Below are positions 8,598-14,883 of a DNA stretch of 25,702 nucleotides, piece by piece (position 1 is the first letter of the stretch; every line of letters begins with the position of its first letter). The notes under the pieces are model-generated. The model worked only from the letters and a program-made list of their open reading frames with translations, was not told where the DNA came from and searched no databases. The stretch comes from a virus. The stretch covers positions 1 to 25,702 of the IMG/VR virus record IMGVR_UViG_3300030328_003242, one strand, 5' to 3'. A program made the translations under genes and the position numbers.

Positions 8598-8860
8598 AAT
8601 TGATTAAACCAATCCTCATAAGGACCTTGGCTTCTATCCCATTTCATTGTTCCTTTATAGTTTTTCATTGAATCTTCTGCTTCATATTTACCAAAATCTA
8701 TAATGTCGTATAACAAAGTCACAGTACCAGGAGTAAAATCTCCTTTTTGTAATCTGTCATAAACTTGTCTACTCGTAATCTGATTAGACATTAATTGATT
8801 TCTGATTTTGTTATAAACCTTCTCATCATTAGCAGTCGGTTGTGGTGGTAAATTAGCCAT
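8594..8860 (-). CDS. Small cyanophage protein (88 aa), unknown function
   Basis: This is a soluble, helical, charged protein (MANLPPQPTANDEKVYNKIR...) ending in GPYEDWFNQL. It has no signal peptide, unlike its three neighbours. It starts 2 bases after the upstream stop and overlaps the next start by 4 bases, so it sits within the exported-protein operon. Inference only: an assembly or chaperone role for the flanking virion proteins would fit its position. I do not recognise a domain. Confidence 0.75.
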   Translation of the reverse strand: MANLPPQPTANDEKVYNKIRNQLMSNQITSRQVYDRLQKGDFTPGTVTLLYDIIDFGKYEAEDSMKNYKGTMKWDRSQGPYEDWFNQL

Positions 8861-8862
8861 AA

Positions 8863-9378
8863 TTATTTGACGGTTATTTCACTTACAAATTGACCCACCG
8901 CTGAAGTGTTCGCACCTCCTGCGGTTAAGGTCATAATTCCCGAACTAACAATAGTACCTGCGAGGGTACCTTTCACACCACCCGCTTGCGTAGTGGTATT
9001 ACCAAAAGCTGGCATGTCTACAACTAGACCATCCGCACTAACATCTACTCCTGCACCTATCGTATTTACTGCGTCCCCTTGGGTCCAAGATTCTGAAAAA
9101 CTAAATGCACTTCCTGCTGTGTTTATGTCATAAGTACCAAGGTCTTGAGCAGCAGCTGCTGTAGCTGTGGCAGCAGTCATGGTACCGAAGTGACCACTAT
9201 TAGAAGTATCAACTTTAATATTTGATCCTGAAACTGCATATGTACTTCCGATTCGTTCAGAATTTGTACTTGCACCACCTACAGTCAAGGATGTACTAGT
9301 GGATAGACGGTGAATAAGATCTGCACGTACTGAAAGTGGACTAAATATTAATATTAAAAAGGAAATTAACTTCCACAT
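8863..9378 (-). CDS. Exported Ala/Thr/Gly-rich cyanophage virion-type protein (171 aa)
   Basis: The signal peptide MWKLISFLILIFSPLSVRA ends at about Ala19. The mature part is low-complexity beta-type sequence rich in Ala, Thr, Ser and Gly (TSTSLTVGGAS, GTMTAATATAAAA, VVSSGIMTLTAG), without Cys. Genes of this type neighbour the 141- and 322-residue proteins in T4-like cyanophages as I remember them. It is the first gene of the four-gene unit running to 7315. The 50 bases upstream (9379-9428) are AT-rich with no clear promoter or ribosome-binding site. Confidence 0.8.
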   Translation of the reverse strand: MWKLISFLILIFSPLSVRADLIHRLSTSTSLTVGGASTNSERIGSTYAVSGSNIKVDTSNSGHFGTMTAATATAAAAQDLGTYDINTAGSAFSFSESWTQGDAVNTIGAGVDVSADGLVVDMPAFGNTTTQAGGVKGTLAGTIVSSGIMTLTAGGANTSAVGQFVSEITVK

Positions 9379-9428
9379 TTTAATTATTTACATTACTTAA
9401 TTAAAGTCTATCATCCGTAAATTAATTC

Positions 9429-9758
9429 TTATTTTAAAGGAGGATTGAAATCTTGAGCTTTAGCTAAACCTTTAGGATTAAAATCATAATTTATAGTTAA
9501 TTCAGTTTTTGGATTTATCCTTTTATGAGCACGTAAAAAATAACCATTTTCAGAAGATAAATAATGTAAATGGCAATTTGGATCATATGAATGATTAACA
9601 AAACCCATTGGTCCTAATGATCTACCTGTTTTATCAAATTGAAATTTATTATTTTTATTATATAAATTAGCAACAGGTAAAATTTCTAATGGATTAAGTA
9701 TTTTTTTAGTAAATAATCCTAATCCTTGTATATCAGAATTTGTTATATAAAAATCCAT
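9429..9758 (-). CDS. Minimal SET-domain protein (putative lysine methyltransferase, 109 aa)
   Basis: Nearly the whole protein is a SET core: GLGLF at 12-16 (cofactor-side motif), FVNHSYDPNC at 53-62 (the N-H-S motif with the pseudoknot PNC), and ELTINYDF at 86-93 with the conserved Tyr91. There is no visible post-SET Cys cluster. SET proteins use S-adenosylmethionine to methylate lysines; small viral SET enzymes of about 110-120 residues are known from algal viruses. In a phage the target could be a host ribosomal or DNA-binding protein or a virion protein, which the sequence does not show. It stands alone between the exported-protein unit and small phage genes. Confidence 0.85.
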   Translation of the reverse strand: MDFYITNSDIQGLGLFTKKILNPLEILPVANLYNKNNKFQFDKTGRSLGPMGFVNHSYDPNCHLHYLSSENGYFLRAHKRINPKTELTINYDFNPKGLAKAQDFNPPLK

Positions 9759-9766
9759 TTTATAAT

Positions 9767-9931
9767 TTAGTCTTTCACTAAAATATAATCTATTGCATTT
9801 GGATGATCATGTAAATATGTATTACTTTCTAATATAGAATCTTTAGCTTCCCATGAATTTAGTGCATCAGCATATGTATCTTGATGTTTATGTTGACCAT
9901 CAAAATAACCAATCGTATAGTGTTTAATCAT
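9767..9931 (-). CDS. Small cyanophage protein (54 aa)
   Basis: The translation reads MIKHYTIGYFDGQHKHQDTY at the start and ends AIDYILVKD. It is a short alpha/beta protein rich in His and Asp (HKHQD, LHDHPN). From memory, similar short proteins occur in T4-like cyanophages. It lies 8 bases upstream of the SET gene on the same strand. The function is unknown; the His/Asp content could bind metal, but the motif is too short to claim this. Confidence 0.65.
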   Translation of the reverse strand: MIKHYTIGYFDGQHKHQDTYADALNSWEAKDSILESNTYLHDHPNAIDYILVKD

Positions 9932-9964
9932 TTAAACAAAGATATACCTTGTTAACAATAACAA

Positions 9965-10105
9965 CTACATCCGTCTTATTTTTTTAATTATTGTCTTTCC
10001 ACGATGTAATGCTCTACGAAGCATATTTTCTTTTTTAACAAAATCTAATGTTATATCTTTTTTAGAATGATACTGCCAATTAGGAATATAAAGTGGACTG
10101 TTCAT
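9965..10105 (-). CDS. Small basic phage protein (46 aa)
   Basis: The translation begins MNSPLYIPNWQYHSKKDITL and ends in a basic helix (RRALHRGKTIIKKIRRM). The start is firmly supported by a perfect TAAGGAGG ribosome-binding site 7 bases upstream, the best in the window. The cationic C-terminus would suit nucleic-acid or membrane contact. No family is recognised. Confidence 0.7.
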   Translation of the reverse strand: MNSPLYIPNWQYHSKKDITLDFVKKENMLRRALHRGKTIIKKIRRM

Positions 10106-10112
10106 AAGCAAA

Positions 10113-10120
10113 CCTCCTTA
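10113..10120 (-). promoter_or_regulatory. Strong Shine-Dalgarno site for the 46-aa gene
   Basis: On the minus strand the sequence reads TAAGGAGG, with 7 bases between it and the ATG at 10105. This is unusual here because most genes in the window have no recognisable Shine-Dalgarno sequence. It suggests high expression of the 46-residue protein. Confidence 0.8.
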
Positions 10121-10139
10121 GTTATTTTCCTTCTTAATT

Positions 10140-10598
10140 TTACATCTGGTACTTAGTTTCTTTACTAGGTGTTTCTGCCTTAATTACTAAAGGAGCTTGC
10201 TCAATTCTTATAGTTTGTACAGCAGAATTAGCAGCAGCTCTTGTTATCATTTCTTCCATATCTTTCTTACTTACTTGTCCATTTTCGCCATTCATTTTCA
10301 TAGTTCCATCGCCTTTTTTACTCGCTGTCTGAATGCCAAATCCAGCCAAAACGCCCGTGAACACTGAAGCTATGAATGTTGGATCAATTTTCTGGGATGG
10401 TATTCCTGGGATAGAAACGTAATTTAATGTCAAAATTCCCCCAGACCAAATCAACACTCCAAGGCGTACAAATGTACTAATGATTGCAGCTTGTTCTTCT
10501 TGGTCTGGGAGTATTGCATCTTTTACTTTTTCAAGTACATTTTTTTTCTTATCTTCTTTCTTTTCCTCTAGGATTTCCGCATCTTTCTGTTCTTCCAT
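10140..10598 (-). CDS. Two-segment membrane protein (152 aa), cyanophage type
   Basis: A highly charged N-terminus (EEKKEDKKKN) is followed by two hydrophobic segments at about 40-60 (FVRLGVLIWSGGILTLNYV) and 74-91 (FIASVFTGVLAGFGIQTA), separated by PGIPSQKIDP. A polar C-terminal tail follows. The layout (short, two membrane segments, charged ends) is compatible with a holin but does not prove it. From memory a similar protein is conserved in T4-like cyanophages. It is divergent from the small gene at 10634, with 35 bases between the starts that must hold both promoters. Confidence 0.78.
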   Translation of the reverse strand: MEEQKDAEILEEKKEDKKKNVLEKVKDAILPDQEEQAAIISTFVRLGVLIWSGGILTLNYVSIPGIPSQKIDPTFIASVFTGVLAGFGIQTASKKGDGTMKMNGENGQVSKKDMEEMITRAAANSAVQTIRIEQAPLVIKAETPSKETKYQM

Positions 10599-10633
10599 TT
10601 TAATAATTAACTTCTATTGATTAGTATAAGATT

Positions 10634-10789
10634 ATGACACTTACTCGAAACAAAGAAATAACTGTTAACGTGTGCTATGAAGTACATGGACATAGAGAAT
10701 GCATCACACTAAATAAGCATGATGCATTTAATTTACGCAATTACGTTAATAAAGAAAAAGGAGCAGTTTGGTGGTTTACTGCTATTTAG
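10634..10789 (+). CDS. Small + strand phage protein (51 aa)
   Basis: The translation begins MTLTRNKEITVNVCYEVHGH and ends KGAVWWFTAI. It probably forms a small beta-sheet with His-rich turns. It is the only + strand gene between 7535 and 13488 and faces the 57-residue gene, overlapping its 3' end by 8 bases. No family recognised; support comes from the clean frame, the ATG start and the snug fit between its neighbours. Confidence 0.6.
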   Translation: MTLTRNKEITVNVCYEVHGHRECITLNKHDAFNLRNYVNKEKGAVWWFTAI

Positions 10790-10955
10790 CTTGCTTAGCT
10801 CCAGGAAATAAACCATTTTTAATAAACACAACTGCTTTATCATCAACAGTATTATCAGTTGAATCAGCAAGCTTAGTTAATAAATCAATAATCAATTGCT
10901 TGACTTGAGGAGTATTAACAAATTTAAAAAGCAATGGACGAATGAGAGCAATCAT
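10782..10955 (-). CDS. Small cyanophage protein (57 aa), helical
   Basis: The translation begins MIALIRPLLFKFVNTPQVKQ and contains NTVDDKAVVFIKNGLF. It resembles, from memory, a short conserved protein of marine T4-like cyanophages. The N-terminal helix is amphipathic and could associate with membrane. A T4-type late promoter sequence (TATAAATA) lies 15 bases upstream of its ATG, which suggests late transcription and so a virion or lysis role. This last step is inference. Confidence 0.72.
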   Translation of the reverse strand: MIALIRPLLFKFVNTPQVKQLIIDLLTKLADSTDNTVDDKAVVFIKNGLFPGAKQAK

Positions 10956-10970
10956 TTGATTGTTTAAGAC

Positions 10971-10978
10971 TATTTATA
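10971..10978 (-). promoter_or_regulatory. T4-type late promoter TATAAATA
   Basis: The minus strand reads ATATAAATAG, matching the octamer TATAAATA recognised in T4-like phages by the phage sigma factor gp55. It lies 15 bases from the ATG of the 57-residue gene, in the 25-base gap after the preceding stop. By eye it is the only well-placed copy in the window. Confidence 0.5.
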
Positions 10979-10980
10979 TT

Positions 10981-11214
10981 TTACTCAGCCCTATAAAAAA
11001 AGAAAGACTTATGCTCGTCCGATATAACCCATTCTTTATCTTCATGTTTTTGAAACCATTTTTTCCAAATACTAAATTGTTTATCTGATAAATATGATTC
11101 ACAACGTAAAGTAATTGAATCTCCTTTAGGAATTTCTTTCATCCAATCTCTTACTTTTCTTATTGCTATAGCTTGTGTTCTAGGGCCAAATTTACCTGTC
11201 AAAGATATATCCAT
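10981..11214 (-). CDS. Unknown phage protein (77 aa)
   Basis: I take Met66 of the open frame as the start (MDISLTGKFGPRTQAIAIRK), because the upstream part lies out of frame over the preceding gene and reads like noise. The protein is a compact alpha/beta domain with Trp-rich helices (RKVRDWMKEI, FSIWKKWFQKHEDKEW). It overlaps the previous gene by 23 bases, the usual spacing here. No family recognised. Confidence 0.65.
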   Translation of the reverse strand: MDISLTGKFGPRTQAIAIRKVRDWMKEIPKGDSITLRCESYLSDKQFSIWKKWFQKHEDKEWVISDEHKSFFFYRAE

Positions 11215-11419
11215 CTGGTGGGTTCTTTTGTTGTTTTTTCTCATCATCCAATCGTTGATCTGACGCATACTTTTTCCTACTGCCATACTTGCGAGCCATA
11301 TCACGCCGTCTTTTGTAAACATCCATGGGATCAATCTCACTTTCAAAATATATCCCCCTGTAAGACGAGTTATTACTCTCTTCTGGTTTCTTGTTATCCT
11401 GGATGTCATTATTTGTCAT
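11192..11419 (-). CDS. Small charged phage protein (75 aa)
   Basis: The protein reads MTNNDIQDNKKPEESNNSSY..., with a strongly charged, probably disordered N-terminus and a basic middle (YKRRRDMARKYGSRKK). The chosen ATG at 11419 shares a base with the stop of the upstream gene (TAATG), favouring it over the TTG two codons earlier. Composition suggests nucleic-acid contact, without a recognised domain. Confidence 0.65.
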   Translation of the reverse strand: MTNNDIQDNKKPEESNNSSYRGIYFESEIDPMDVYKRRRDMARKYGSRKKYASDQRLDDEKKQQKNPPDGYIFDR

Positions 11420-11574
11420 TAGCAATCATATAATTTACATTGTTGTAAATAAGGAATTTTTTCACATTCCTCTTTAAATCTAGCTGTTAAATTTATATTT
11501 GGAACATCAGCATGATTTCTTTTCCATGCATAATAATGTTCGTCAAGAATTTCTGTATATAAATTTGAATCCAT
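11419..11574 (-). CDS. Small phage protein (51 aa)
   Basis: The translation begins MDSNLYTEILDEHYYAWKRN and ends YLQQCKLYDC. It starts 5 bases after the 240-residue gene's stop and ends in a TAATG overlap with the next start, so it belongs to the same minus-strand operon. It is acidic at the N-terminus and has three Cys near the end. No family recognised. Confidence 0.62.
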   Translation of the reverse strand: MDSNLYTEILDEHYYAWKRNHADVPNINLTARFKEECEKIPYLQQCKLYDC

Positions 11575-11578
11575 TTTT

Positions 11579-12301
11579 TTATGGCGTAGTAGTTAAACTA
11601 ACAAGAATTTCTGGAAACTTCTCATAATTTTGTCGTTCTCTTACCCATGCTGATTTCCATTCAGATAATGAATGGTCATGACTGTCTGCTCCTGAATAAG
11701 TTTCAGGAGTTTCAAGTAAAATATTATCTTCAATTCCAACAGTTTCAAATAATAAACGATCAAAATTTTCTGTAACTAATACAGGTTTTAAATCAGCAAC
11801 TTCAACAACTATTCCAAGTTCATAATCAAAAGGAGTATTTAATGTACTAGATACACAAATTAAATATTCTCCTATATCTAATGGATAATATCTTGAATCA
11901 CCTTTATCTAAACGTTCTGAATCATATTGATTATATAGTTCAGAGTCTGTTGCCATAATGTGGCCTGTATAAGGATGATAAACTTTTCCATCATCTGTAG
12001 TTTCTAAACTATCTGCTGTAAAAATACCTCTTCCAGATATAGGATTTCTATTCATATCATATGCAGAAACAGTAAACCATTTCTCCCATCCTCCTGCTTT
12101 AACTGTAATTATCCAAGCAGAAGTATTTAATTTAATTTTAAACCAATGATTAAGAGTTCCTCCTCCATATCCTCCTATACCAGGTTCATGTTTTCCTCCT
12201 AATTTACCTTTCAAATAACGAATTGAAGTTTCATCAAATGCACCAACTAATAAAGGATCTTTTGCAGTTCTCTGACGCTGTGTAATTTGGTTGCGAGCCA
12301 T
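11579..12301 (-). CDS. Cyanophage virion-type protein (240 aa)
   Basis: The protein begins MARNQITQRQRTAKDPLLVG, has a Gly-rich segment GIGGYGGGTLNHWF, a beta-rich middle with HIMATDSELYNQYDSERLDKG, and a C-terminal motif DSHDHSLSEWKSAW. I recognise the combination, from memory, as a conserved structural protein of T4-like cyanophages; the exact position in the virion is unknown to me. There is no signal peptide. It is followed closely by small genes in the same orientation and preceded by the two endonuclease-like genes, which look like later arrivals. Confidence 0.82.
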   Translation of the reverse strand: MARNQITQRQRTAKDPLLVGAFDETSIRYLKGKLGGKHEPGIGGYGGGTLNHWFKIKLNTSAWIITVKAGGWEKWFTVSAYDMNRNPISGRGIFTADSLETTDDGKVYHPYTGHIMATDSELYNQYDSERLDKGDSRYYPLDIGEYLICVSSTLNTPFDYELGIVVEVADLKPVLVTENFDRLLFETVGIEDNILLETPETYSGADSHDHSLSEWKSAWVRERQNYEKFPEILVSLTTTP

Positions 12302-12317
12302 TATATTGAAACATTAT

Positions 12318-12980
12318 CTATCCTTCATCATAATCGGGCGTATCTTTAACAGATAATGGATGTTCAATGGTCTTACTATATTTCTCTTCAATAATTTCTT
12401 GTTCTCTGTTTAATATTTTTGCTTTACTTATTCGCATTAATTTATCGGCTTCAAATCTAGTACAAAACGGTTGAATTTTTTTAGGATAAAATCTTTTGTT
12501 AAATATTGAAATCATATGTAAAGGATTAAGACACCATGGATTAGAACATAATCTAGTTACAAATATATTTCCTATATCACCCCATGCACAATTGTAAATA
12601 ACTTTATGTGCTGTAGTATTTTCTGATTTCTGAGAACTATATTGTGAACGGTAAGAAGGAAAACAAACTCTATGAGGAACTCGTTTCCCTGGAAGATTAG
12701 CTTCCCAACATTCATTAAAATCTTTGATATTGATATTAGCCCATAAACGTTGATATTTAGTTTTATAATCTGTATGCAAATAATTAATATCAAAACCACA
12801 AATATTAGATTCTATTTTCTTTACACAGTAATAACACCAATGATGTTTAATATCTCGAATATTATGTCCATGACAACAAGTAAAACCTTTATAGTATCCT
12901 TTTTCTTTTAGTTTTTTATCATCTAATTCATCAATATCTTTAACGTATCTAAAATCAATGGGGTCAGAATTTAACATCAT
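12318..12980 (-). CDS. Zinc-binding HNH/homing-endonuclease-like protein (220 aa)
   Basis: The protein has two predicted metal sites: Cys35/Cys36/His37/His39 with Cys49-x2-Cys52, and a C-terminal LCSNPWCLNPLH (Cys145, Cys150, His155). The second resembles the zinc-binding loop of I-PpoI-type (His-Cys box) homing endonucleases. The basic segment RVCFPSYRSQ precedes it. The likely role is a free-standing endonuclease that promotes its own spread or cuts competitor DNA. The start shares a base with the stop of the 102-residue gene (TAATG), so the two are coupled. A gene-regulatory zinc protein is the alternative. Confidence 0.72.
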   Translation of the reverse strand: MMLNSDPIDFRYVKDIDELDDKKLKEKGYYKGFTCCHGHNIRDIKHHWCYYCVKKIESNICGFDINYLHTDYKTKYQRLWANINIKDFNECWEANLPGKRVPHRVCFPSYRSQYSSQKSENTTAHKVIYNCAWGDIGNIFVTRLCSNPWCLNPLHMISIFNKRFYPKKIQPFCTRFEADKLMRISKAKILNREQEIIEEKYSKTIEHPLSVKDTPDYDEG

Positions 12981-13288
12981 TAATAACGAATAGGTTTTAA
13001 TTCTAATCTGTTGTCTTTTGTTTTATTTAAATGATTATGTTTTATACAGCAATTATCAGGAGAATAAGCTGTTCTCAAATAATATACAATTCTATGAACC
13101 ATATAACTTTCATTATCAATTGAAACAAAATAATATCCATTAGTTTTATTTTTGGTACCTACAGAATCACCTATTTTATATTTACCTTTGTTAATAGCCC
13201 ATGCTAATCCAGTTGGATACTTATCGGATAGTTTAAATAATTCCTCTAAATGCCATAAAGGAGGCATCTTTTTGTAGTTGTGAGGCAT
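12980..13288 (-). CDS. HNH-like endonuclease, possibly degenerate (102 aa)
   Basis: The motif VHRIVYYL at 64-71 followed by CIKHNHLNKTKDNRLEL at 81-97 matches the phage HNH layout (HR at the start, H..N..DNR later). The usual central DHxN is altered to HNH, so activity is uncertain. The N-terminal part (GTKNKTNGYYFVSI) is the short beta-sheet region commonly found before HNH domains in phages. It is the first gene of the minus-strand operon that begins inside the palindromic region at 13300-13441. Confidence 0.68.
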   Translation of the reverse strand: MPHNYKKMPPLWHLEELFKLSDKYPTGLAWAINKGKYKIGDSVGTKNKTNGYYFVSIDNESYMVHRIVYYLRTAYSPDNCCIKHNHLNKTKDNRLELKPIRY

Positions 13289-13299
13289 TGAAGTGACAT

Positions 13300-13441
13300 A
13301 AAAACATAGAATAGTATAGAAATTTCTTATGTCTAGAGATAAATTACATTTTTATTCTAAGTTTTTTAGTCTCATAAGACTCAGAATAGAAGTGTAATTT
13401 AAACTACGCATAAGAAAAAAATACCCTATTCTGTGTTTTTG
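13300..13441. repeat. 142-base imperfect palindrome between divergent genes
   Basis: The arms are 13300-13362 and 13381-13441, and the centre is a perfect small stem AGTCT-cata-AGACT at 13369-13382. Aligning the left arm to the reverse complement of the right arm, 25 of the first 32 bases match, and the rest aligns with one single-base gap, including AAATTACA and CATAAG on both sides. Both arms therefore present the same element outward (CATAAG...CTATTCT(A/G)TGTTTTT) toward the genes starting at 13288 (-) and 13488 (+). It could be a duplicated divergent promoter with operators, a structured RNA or a replication/terminal hairpin. Confidence 0.85.
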
Positions 13442-13487
13442 CTGCAAACATACCTGAAATAAAATAAAGGAAAGTAAAAACATATAA

Positions 13488-14522
13488 ATGTTTAATTACA
13501 GACCTCAATGGTTAGATGCTGCTAAAAGAGCACAAGCTGCTAAAACACTTGGTCATCAACCTATTAATTCAACTAAATATTTAACTACAGTAGGAAAAGG
13601 AGTTCAAGGTACTGTTTATGAAGGAACTCCAGGAAATGTTGTTAAATTTATGAAAGGTAAAGATAAAGAACAAATATTAAGAGAAGCTGATGTTCAATCT
13701 TTAGCATATGAATTAGGTATAGCACCTCCAGTTCATGCTGTTTATACCAACCCTAGTAAGAGAAAACCTAGTGTAAATATGAAAGCTGAAGGAATTAATC
13801 AGTTATACGATGGACAAATAGTTATGGAAGATTTGCGTAATAACTATATGCCTTTAACGGAACATTTAGGATCTACAAGTACTAATCTTTTTGACATGAC
13901 TAATGATCCAAATTCTATAAAATATAGAGCTTATAAATTAGCAGAAGCTCAACAAATGGCTAAATTAAATCAAGCAGGTTATAAAGTAAATGATCGTCAT
14001 TCAGGAAATGTTTTAATTCATAGAAAAACAAAAAAACCAATACAACTTGATTTTGGATATACTAGAAAACTAGATAGATCTGACAAGATAGATCAAATTG
14101 CAAATGAAGTTAAAGATGGAATGTATCAAGCAGGGTTAATAGATGAAGGTATTATTTTAAAAGAATCAGTTTTTGATTTAATGAGTAGAGGACAGATTGA
14201 TGACGCAGAAGATGTTGCTTTACAAGGTTTAGCAATGTTAAATAAAATTGAACAACCATTAAAAGAATATGCTCCTACTTTATTAAAAGAAAGTGAAACA
14301 TTAAATCCTAATTATTTTGGAACAGGAGCTAGAGGTCTTAATAAATGGATAAAAGGTTCAGGAACATTAGACCAAACAGTAGGAGCTTCTACTATAGAAA
14401 ATCAGTGGAATGCTTATAATACGGTTAAAGAACATATGAATAAAAAACAAGCAGGATTATCACAAGCACCTTCTTGGTGGAATAAATTAATTGACGATAG
14501 ATTTGATGAGATGGGCCTTTAA
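13488..14522 (+). CDS. Protein-kinase-fold protein with intact catalytic residues (344 aa)
   Basis: All core kinase motifs are in order: Gly-rich loop VGKGVQGTVYEG at 35-46, Lys53 in VVKFMK, a helix-C Glu (E66 in READVQ), a hinge-like IVMEDL at 111-116, a catalytic loop NDRHSGN with Asp169 and Asn174 five residues apart, and DFG at 188-190. The short connector and DRHSGN form recall RIO/ABC1/lipopolysaccharide-kinase relatives rather than classical Ser/Thr kinases. The C-terminal 150 residues are helical without a recognised domain. It is transcribed opposite to both flanking operons from its own short region holding a large palindrome, so it looks like an autonomous insertion. The substrate is unknown: a protein, a sugar or a small molecule is possible. 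Confidence 0.82.
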   Translation: MFNYRPQWLDAAKRAQAAKTLGHQPINSTKYLTTVGKGVQGTVYEGTPGNVVKFMKGKDKEQILREADVQSLAYELGIAPPVHAVYTNPSKRKPSVNMKAEGINQLYDGQIVMEDLRNNYMPLTEHLGSTSTNLFDMTNDPNSIKYRAYKLAEAQQMAKLNQAGYKVNDRHSGNVLIHRKTKKPIQLDFGYTRKLDRSDKIDQIANEVKDGMYQAGLIDEGIILKESVFDLMSRGQIDDAEDVALQGLAMLNKIEQPLKEYAPTLLKESETLNPNYFGTGARGLNKWIKGSGTLDQTVGASTIENQWNAYNTVKEHMNKKQAGLSQAPSWWNKLIDDRFDEMGL

Positions 14523-14529
14523 AATTTAT

Positions 14530-14883
14530 TTATTTTAATTCAACTCTTCCATAATCATCTTCTATACGTACAATATCCTTTTCAGAAATTTTATCCCCGA
14601 ATTGGACTTCTATAAGAACTAAGTCTGTTTTATCTGCTTTAATTCGGTGAGTTCCTTTAACAGGGATATGAATACATTTACCAGTTCTAGCTATTTGCCA
14701 TATACCATTAGCAAAAACTTCTCCTTCTCCTGATGCAATAATCCAAGTTTCACTTCTATGGTTGTGATACTGAAGACTAAGCTGTTCTCCTTTTTTTACA
14801 TTAATAATTTTAGCTAAGTAACCAGGACCTTGAAACAAAGCTTGCCACCATCCCCAAGGTCGAAAAGTAATCTTTCTAAGCAT
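14530..14883 (-). CDS. Mannose-6-phosphate isomerase type II cupin domain (117 aa)
   Basis: The sequence follows the family closely: FRPWGWW at 7-13, SLQYHNHRSETW (metal-binding His pair and Glu), IASGEGEV, a Gly-x-H core near IPVKGTHRI, LIEVQFGD, and DIVRIEDDYGR at the end. This cupin is usually the C-terminal part of mannose-1-phosphate guanylyltransferase fusions; here it stands alone. The expected reaction is mannose-6-phosphate/fructose-6-phosphate interconversion with a bound metal, in the cytoplasm. Its start overlaps the glycosyltransferase stop by 8 bases, so they are one unit, consistent with supplying sugar for modifying surface glycans or virion proteins. Confidence 0.85.
   Translation of the reverse strand: MLRKITFRPWGWWQALFQGPGYLAKIINVKKGEQLSLQYHNHRSETWIIASGEGEVFANGIWQIARTGKCIHIPVKGTHRIKADKTDLVLIEVQFGDKISEKDIVRIEDDYGRVELK

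Noticed and set aside
11173-11433. + strand 86-residue frame, Ser/His/Cys-rich
   Set aside because: It is antisense to the two overlapping minus-strand genes and lacks a plausible start context.
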